From: Smittium mucronatum
Lineage: Eukaryota; Kickxellomycota; Harpellomycetes; Harpellales; Legeriomycetaceae
Assembly: GCA_001953115.1 (NCBI GenBank)
Contig: LSSL01007424.1
Coordinates: 1 to 14,325 of the forward strand
Reading direction: 5' to 3'
DNA length: 14,325 nt
Shown: positions 7,638 to 14,325 of the stretch, one piece after another
How positions within the stretch are numbered: the stretch's first letter is position 1
Layout of the letters: each line of letters starts with the position of its first letter
The notes under the pieces: generated by a model
Told to the model about the DNA's origin: nothing
Databases searched by the model: none
The model's input: the letters and a program-made list of their open reading frames with translations, nothing else
Program-made: the position numbers and the translations under genes

Positions 7638-7804
7638 CTATCCATTCCCGGACTCAAATGTGAGTCTCATTCCTAATTGTGGATATACCCTGTTTCAATA
7701 AACCTATTTCTCGATTTACCTAGAATATAGTAATATTATTCAACAAGCGATAAGTTTGCACAGAAAATGAAGGCGATTTGAGCCATCAGCACAAAAAGAG
7801 CTTA
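7638..7804 (+). mobile_element. piggyBac-like MITE, third copy, strongly eroded
   Basis: The start (CGGACTCAAATGTGAG, then TCATTCCTAATTGTG) matches the start of the copy at 4223 base by base with scattered changes. The end (CAGAAAATGAAGGCGATTTGAGCCATC...AAAGAGCTTA) matches its right end. At 167 bp it has nearly the full 171 bp. Both TIRs have decayed and TTAA is lost. It lies only 30 bp after the second copy and in the same orientation. Confidence 0.5.
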
Positions 7805-9239
7805 TCCATTAAGATCTTTCTGGCTTTCTGACTTTCTGATTTAATAAAGTAGTACTTTTATTTCCCATAAACCCATTGGGTGTAGTAAAGCTAAAATAAT
7901 AAAATATTTTTAATGTTTGCTGAGAAAATAAAAAATGAACCAATAAACAATAAATTATCAAAAACTATGAAGAATTAAACATTATCCATTAATTGATTCA
8001 ATTACACAGTCCCTGCATTTTTGTTTAATTAAAATCCACATTATGAACCAATATCACCCAAATTTTTTTGAAATAACTCTTTTACTTGAGATTACTCCTA
8101 TATACATATAAAAATTAAAATTATATTTCCCAGTCAAATTGTATCAAAACTGGTCAAGTTGTATATGAATTAGTTTATCAATACTTTATTGTAGTCAAAT
8201 TATCTCAAAATATGTCAAATTATCCCATTGGCTAAAAAAAATCTGTCAATCTGAAGTCAAAGATGGATTTTATAATGATAAAATAGAAATGGTGATATCC
8301 AATTAAAACTGATTTTTCTATATATTTTTTTTATGTCTAATTTTTTTTACATATTACATTTTTTCCAAATCAAATTGGAAAAAAATGAAACCTATCCAGG
8401 GAAAGGTAAAATTTAATTGAAATAATTTCAATCAGTTTGAAATAAACTAAAAACGTATCGGATAAAAGTAAAAAAAAGAAAATTTTATTTCTAAAAAAAG
8501 TAAAACTGGTTTGGGAAAGCAATTAATAAATCCGAGCTTTTTTTATCCAGTAATAACTTTTGTGAACTATTAATACTAAAATATAATTGTCTTATAATAT
8601 ACTTATCTGGGTTATTATTTAGTTAAAAAGACACTTTACTTATAAAATTTTATTATTTCATTTTAGAAAAAATTTAGATTTGTAATAAATACGTTTTTAT
8701 TTGTTAAAACACTATAGTTAGCAAATTAAAATTGTTAATAATCCAAATTAGGCAAATGTATCTCAATTTGAGACTATAAACAATTATTAAGCAAAATTAA
8801 CCTATAGGACTTTGTGAGAAAAAGTGTCTTTCATTCATAATATTAACCCATATATCAAATGCTAAATATATAAATTATTTGCAAAAAGAAAAAAATCAAG
8901 TTGCAATTTCACTTATTGAAACAGTTTTTTTACAATGAATTTTTTTATCGATAATTTTTCGATTAACAGCGAGTATTATTTCCTTTTTTCAGTGTTTAAT
9001 ATTTTCAGTTTTATCGAAATATATTTTTAATTACTGATATATTTTTAATGCAATTTATTTTGTATTATAAGAACTTAATTATCAAAAAAAAATTACTTCC
9101 ATTCAGCAAAAATAGTTTGCGTTTGTTTTAAAAAGTATAAGTCTGCGTTTAAAAAACATTCTTAAATCGTTAAATTATCGCTTTAAAATTTAGCCTACCA
9201 TTTACACTTTCTGATATTGTTATAAATAGAATAAAAAAA

Positions 9240-9284
9240 GGGAGGTATCTCTGTAATTAAGTGATAAATACGAAAGATACTCCC
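9240..9284 (+). repeat. 45-bp GGGA...TCCC foldback repeat, copy 2
   Basis: The ends are an imperfect inverted repeat: GGGAGGTATCT (9240-9250) against AGATACTCCC (9275-9284), with one bulged base. Pairing continues weakly inward, leaving a small loop. It is in opposite orientation to the related 45-bp copy at 3842-3886. It has no coding capacity. It could be a minimal foldback element or a conserved hairpin. Confidence 0.45.
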
Positions 9285-9816
9285 AATATTTTAGGAAGGC
9301 TATAATACAAATTTCAAAAAATGGCGTTGATTTCTCGGGTCTTTAAAAGATAAATATGATTTCATTTTTTACTGTATTTAATCGAATAATATCAAAAGAT
9401 ATTTATCCGAGTCCAAGGGGTGTAAACAGAAGCAGGTTTTGAAAATTGACTGAAATCCACTCGGTTTTTTTGGATTGAAAATTGGAGGAAAATCCTCTGT
9501 ACACTTTGAAATGATTATCTAATTTTTTATTTGCTGAGTTTCATTTGTTTTAAAACCAAAAAATAAAAATATTAGACTTAAATTTCAGAGCTTTTACAGC
9601 TAAAAAACTCACTTTGATCCTACACAGGTGAACTCAATGATCAATAATGATAACCTCAGAGATTATTTAACTAAATAAATTCAATACTCTAGCCCCGGAA
9701 AATTTTTCATTTACGTGTATGAAAGCAATATAAACCCTTTTATCATAATATCTAGGGGTATATTAAAAAAAAAGGGGCAAAAAAAGACAAAAAAAAGTGT
9801 TAAAAATTCCTAATAC

Positions 9817-9852
9817 AAGAGGCCCAAACGATCGCATGATCTCGGGCTTTCT
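9817..9852. other. GC-capped hairpin
   Basis: GCCC (9822-9825) pairs with GGGC (9844-9847), and GATC (9830-9833) with GATC (9838-9841) around a GCAT loop. AAGA and TCTT extend the base imperfectly. It is compact and unusually GC-rich for its surroundings. It could be a hairpin at the end of a degraded element, or chance. No oligo-T tract follows on either side that would suggest a terminator, and the setting is eukaryotic. Confidence 0.3.
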
Positions 9853-10041
9853 TCATTGGTTTTATTGGATTTTAAAGCAAAAATGGGAATTTAAAGGCCA
9901 TCGGATGGTAATTCATGGATAATTGGTCTAAACGAAGAAGCCAAATAATTTTGAGTGTTAAAATCTATCATTTTTATAATTTCAGATATTGATACGTGTC
10001 ACGGCAGAATAGGGGATGCTATTTTGAATCATGAAGGTGTT

Positions 10042-10096
10042 AAGCTTTTTTATCTGATTCCATATTACCCAAATTTTAATCAGATAAAAAACGCTT
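10042..10096. repeat. Long near-perfect inverted repeat (18-bp arms, 18-nt loop)
   Basis: AAGCTTTTTTATCTGATT (10042-10059) is complementary to AATCAGATAAAAAACGCTT (10078-10096) except for one inserted C. AAGCTTAA just beyond the right arm (10097-10104) mirrors TTAAGCTT at the left. Part of the left arm and loop (TTTTTTCTGATTCCATATAAC) recurs directly at about 10284-10303. This is probably a small foldback element or a transcript hairpin; no gene is attached. Confidence 0.5.
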
Positions 10097-10099
10097 GAA

Positions 10100-13000
10100 G
10101 CTTAATCAAATCCGAAATTAAAAGAAATTTTTTCGATATTGTTAATACCCTAAAAAACGGGAATCAAAATTGGGAATGCACACAGGTTGGATGGGCTGAA
10201 ATAACAATAGATAAGACCCTTAATTAATAATTTAGAATTTCACTCCAGAGATGAGTCGAAGATTTATAAATCATACCCAATCGTTTTTTTCTGATTCCAT
10301 ATAACTAAGGTTATGAGATTTGGTGCTTGAATTTTTTTTATTTATTATAAATTCACTGATTCTTTTCCCGAATAATATTTATTTTTTTCTAATAAAATTT
10401 TAATTTATTTCAAATATATTGAGCTTTTTTCCTATAAAAATTTACTTTTTCCAAATTTTATTTAGGAGAGGTTTATTTTTTATGTCTTAAATTTCTAAAA
10501 AAAAATTTAGGGTTGTTTAAAATTAAATTTAAAAACTGTAGAATTTTATATTTTATAATCCATATAAAATAATTTTAATTATAAACTTGTATAATTTAAT
10601 TTGAGCATAGTGATGAGAAGTATAAATTATTCGAAAATTGGATGAAAGTGGTTTCCTGAGGAAAAGTATGAGCTTTCCAAAGTGTAAAAATTTGAAAAAA
10701 AAATTATTCATAAAATTTAAAAGAATAAAAATCTTCTAGATACTATTGCTAAAACTTAAAAAGTTGAAATTTTCGTTCTGAATTAAAAATATGAGATTTT
10801 TAAGATGGGAAAATAATAATTTTTATCAAAATAAGACATTTTGAACTGTGCACTAGAACTGAAAAAAAAAAATCAAATTAAATATTATTAATAAAAAAAA
10901 TTTATAAGTCCAGAAGCTTATAAAATAAACTCAGAAACAATGGACTCCAAGTCGAAATAAAAATATTATATTTCTATAAGAAACGAATTCAGAAAAAAAA
11001 TGAAAATAAAACTGAGTAGTTTTGGAATAACTCACAATTTTTTTTCTAGCCACTAAAGTCTGATTATCATTATTCAGAGACATATTTTGTCTCATATCCA
11101 TTTTATATTTGCGGCATAACGTATTATTCAACCCAAAACTCTCTATATTACTTCTCTATGAGTCCAAAAATATGCATTTTGACTCAAATTTCAAGCTTTC
11201 TGAAGGTGATTAACCAGTTATGACAGCTTAAATATCCAATGATAACTAATTTTTAAATCATTTTTCGATTTCTATAGTTGGAACAGATGTTAGAAAGTCA
11301 TAATCTTACTTTGAACCCCCAAAGAAGAAATCATAAAATTGGATTTAGTTGGTAAATAAGAAATATGATAGCAGATTCCGCCCAAAAAACAACAAATGCA
11401 TTATCATCCTTCAAATATTAAACAAAAGAGCTCGATTTTTTTTTACATATGTAAAAAATATTTTAAAGGTTCTGAAAAGATTCTAAAATTTTTTCAAAAA
11501 AATATACACGAATATTTATGAAATTTCTGGCTTTTTATTTATTTAGAGTTTTTCGAGAAAGCGAAGAATTTGTTCATCGAAAAATGGGAAAATATAAACG
11601 AGGTAAAGATTTTATAAAATAAATAGAAGATTAATTCTTTAAAAACAATGATTATTAGCATTAATAATGTGAAACAATTTCACCCTCCACTAACAAATAT
11701 CTTTTAAAAATCATTAGAGTTATTGAAGATAAATATAAAAACTGGGTGATATTAAACATGACAAAATTTATAGGCAATTCTGTTAATATTTCGCATGATT
11801 AAGAAAAATTCCAAAATATCGGTTTTTAAAAAATTGAATATAGTGAGGTCATAGCTCCAAGAATGTTACAAATGAGTTTTATTATGGGGGTTTTCTAGGA
11901 AAATATCAATATTTTACCATTAGAATTTATAAAATTTGCTTTAATAAAAAAAATATTAGCCTCATATTTCTGGAATCAAGATTGGAATAGACCCGACATC
12001 TTTTCCAAAACCTTTGAATAGTACCGTTTTATAATTGCGAAGGGTGAAATTTAATACTCTTTCAAAGAGCTCTTTTGTGATAAAAACATGCTTCCATGTA
12101 TATTAATTGTCGGAAAGCGATAAAATAACCAAAATAATAAATTTAGCACTCTTCTAAAACTTCAGAAAATCAGGAAGATAAAAAAGAATTACAAAAAATA
12201 CCAAATTGTATTTTTTTATTATTCTTATCTTTATTTCCTTTATATATTGTAAATTATAAATATAAAAAGCGTCAAATTTTCTATGAATACCAAGATTTCA
12301 TTCCATATTTCAAAATTTTCATTTTTCTAACACCGCCATTTTTATTTATCTAGACTATTTAATATTTTTTTGTTCATATAATCCTCATTGACATATTTTT
12401 ATCCAAGTCAAATGTTAAATTAAGTCTTAAGGTATAACTTTTACTATATGGACTTTATTTTAGCTCAAAATAAAATTATTACAAGTTGAGTTGTGACTAA
12501 ATAATTAATATGAGTAATTTATTTAAATTTAAATAAATGATACTTTAATTTGTAGATTTAATTCTCTGAGATTCAAAGAACAGATATTTTTTGAATTTAC
12601 AAACTTCCATTTTTTTTAGACCGATTACAATAGCCAAAATATAGAATACTGAGTTTTTCTGTAAAACTGTATCAAATTTATATTTTTTGAATATTTTTGT
12701 ATTGGTGAGTTCTTTATATGGAAAATTAGCATATTGATTTTCACATTGTAAAAAGCATATAACCTTTTTATTAAAAAATTCGACTGTGTATGGCTATTTT
12801 TTCAACAAAATTTATTTTAATAGCTTATATAAACAGCCCCGCTATAGGGATTGGAGATTTTTAGATGATAGCATATAATTTAATTTCAAATTTATGTAAC
12901 GGGATTCATTTGATCATCACAATTTATCTACACTAAACCAAATAAATTTCAAATTAGGAAATGATAAATTTAATTAAAATTTTATTGGATTTATATTTTT

Positions 13001-13800
13001 TAGGTTATATAATCGCTATGTTGCACAAATTGACAGATTCAGATACAATATGACCGTAAAAAAAATTGTTGGCAGATTTTGATACAAATTAGTTAGTTTT
13101 GCTATAATTTGGACTATTTTTACCGTCTAAATTTATATTTGTCTTATTAATAAGCGTGTTAAATTCAGGCTTTTTAGTTACTCTGAAAGTGATAAATATC
13201 ACCTAATTTTTTTATAAGAAACGAAAAATTTAATGATTTTTTAAATTTTATTTAGATATTTATTGAATATTTTTCAATTTATAAATAATAAATTATTTTA
13301 ATTTAAAAATATTACTTAAATATCATTTTATATAAATTTTTTAATTCAAGGGGTTGGGGGATTTATACAAAAAATGTGTTATTTATAAAAAATAAATTCA
13401 AAAACTTAAATTATTAAACTTTTAGTAAATTTTGACTAACATATCTAAATTAAGCTATAATTTAAAACAAAATTAAATTAAATATATTAAAACTTTATAA
13501 AACTAACGTTCTTTTTTTTCGTAAAAATTAAATATTATTAGGATATTTAAAATAAAATAAAATAAAAATCTCTATAATTTCATAATTAATTGATATCTTT
13601 AGGTAATATAGCTTGTTTTCACAAATAAAAATTTGAATAATAGAAGTATTAATTATTTTTATTTTTATTTTTATTCTGAAGTTAATTTTCAGGGTTTTTT
13701 GATTTTATATCATTTTTTTTTATATAAAATAAAAGAATTTTAAATTCGATCTCGATCTCGATAACAGGCTTGATGAAAGGTGTTTATACAAAAAAATTAT
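10100..13800. other. Extremely AT-rich, gene-free stretch
   Basis: Homopolymer A and T runs and short A/T simple repeats fill this region. No plausible coding frame, RNA gene or transposon end is seen. The longest minus frame (about 10931-11131) is low-complexity. GGAATCAA-ATTGG-AAT words at about 10160 and 11970 may be remnants of a shared repeat. A run of ATTTTT units lies at about 13651-13675, and a GATCTC pair at about 13748-13760. Confidence 0.6.
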
Positions 13801-13809
13801 ATGTATTAA

Positions 13810-13870
13810 AACAATACAATGGTTAAAATTTAACCAAAATTATATTTTTAAAATTATAGATTGTATTGTT
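13810..13870. repeat. Nested palindrome (11-bp perfect inverted repeat around a second palindrome)
   Basis: AACAATACAAT (13810-13820) is perfectly complementary to ATTGTATTGTT (13860-13870). Immediately inside the left arm is GGTTAAAATTTAACC (13821-13835), itself a 7+1+7 hairpin. It could extrude as a cruciform or be the core of a small foldback element. It is non-coding. Confidence 0.45.
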
Positions 13871-14325
13871 AAAATAATATTTAAAAATATTGTAAAACTA
13901 AATTTATCTACTGTTTTTTTATCCATAATTTGAAAAATCTATGGCTTTAGGTAAATTTAGCTTAAATTAAGTTATAAATGGATATATAATCGCTATACTC
14001 GATTATGTGTCTAAAAAATATTTTGATAGTTAAATATTTCAAAAGAGTAATAATAAACAAAAAAAATTAAACGTATTACAAATAAATGTGTGAATTTAAT
14101 AAAAAATATATAATTTTTTTTTATTTAATAACCATACAAACTAAATGAATGCCACTTATAAAAATATAAAGATGATGTCACAATTTTCTATTTTTAATTT
14201 ATATTGGTGCTTAAAAATATAATTGGTTTTATTTTTGTTTCAAATACAGTTTTTCGTGCTAAAAATGATAAAATTTAAAAAATAGGATATTTTTTATCAA
14301 TAAAGTCCATAAATATTATAATTTT
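13871..14325. other. AT-rich end of window, no gene seen
   Basis: Only A/T simple sequence is present, plus a second copy of TATATAATCGCTAT (13983-13996), which also occurs at 13009-13022. No frame or RNA gene is seen up to the edge. Confidence 0.55.

Larger units (their letters stand above)
7805..10041. other. Very AT-rich, gene-free stretch
   Basis: GC falls further here and A/T runs dominate. No frame of note and no RNA gene are seen. Loose repeats of GTCAAATT(G/A)T(A/C)TC occur at about 8134-8225. A 45-bp foldback repeat (9240-9284) and a GC-capped hairpin (9817-9852) are listed separately. The segment at about 9400-9515 has several short self-complementary words (for example GAGGA/TCCTC). 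Confidence 0.6.

Noticed and set aside
1..14325. CRISPR arrays, telomere repeats and bacterial operon signals
   Set aside because: There are no regularly spaced repeats and no TTAGGG-type arrays; the only gene has eukaryotic features.

Overview
This looks like nuclear DNA from an AT-rich eukaryote, most likely a fungus. The only intact gene is myo-inositol-1-phosphate synthase (INO1 type). It lies on the minus strand at the left end as a single intronless 530-codon frame with a eukaryotic start context, a TATA-like box and a poly(A) signal. The protein is close to both fungal and plant/protist forms, so an early-diverging fungus is possible, but the sequence alone does not settle the lineage. 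No rRNA, tRNA or CRISPR was found.

Layout: 1-488 is the 3' flank of INO1, with a predicted branched inverted-repeat structure (28-120) and a diverged direct repeat. 489-2081 is INO1. 2082-2460 is its probable promoter. 2460-5860 is AT-rich DNA without a recognisable gene; it holds a clean 171-bp piggyBac-like MITE (4223-4393) and one copy of a 45-bp repeat. 5860-7810 is a transposon graveyard. It contains protein-like but broken coding fragments, a second copy of the same MITE interrupted by two other insertions, and a third, strongly eroded copy. 7810-14325 is even more AT-rich, with no gene, only short inverted repeats and simple sequence.

The strongest structural result is the nested mobile-element locus at 6482-7607. 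Removing both insertions, and one copy of each target-site duplication, leaves exactly 171 bp. This is the same length as the intact copy at 4223-4393, with matching ends. The order of events can therefore be read: the MITE came first, then a 302-bp foldback element with a 9-bp duplication, and a 634-bp segment with a perfect 10-bp duplication. The relative order of the two insertions is unknown. The 634-bp segment carries the most GC-rich stretch of the right half, apparently a decayed coding sequence of unknown family.

INO1 makes inositol 1-phosphate from glucose 6-phosphate, the first step of inositol and phosphatidylinositol synthesis. Nothing else in the window appears to work with it.
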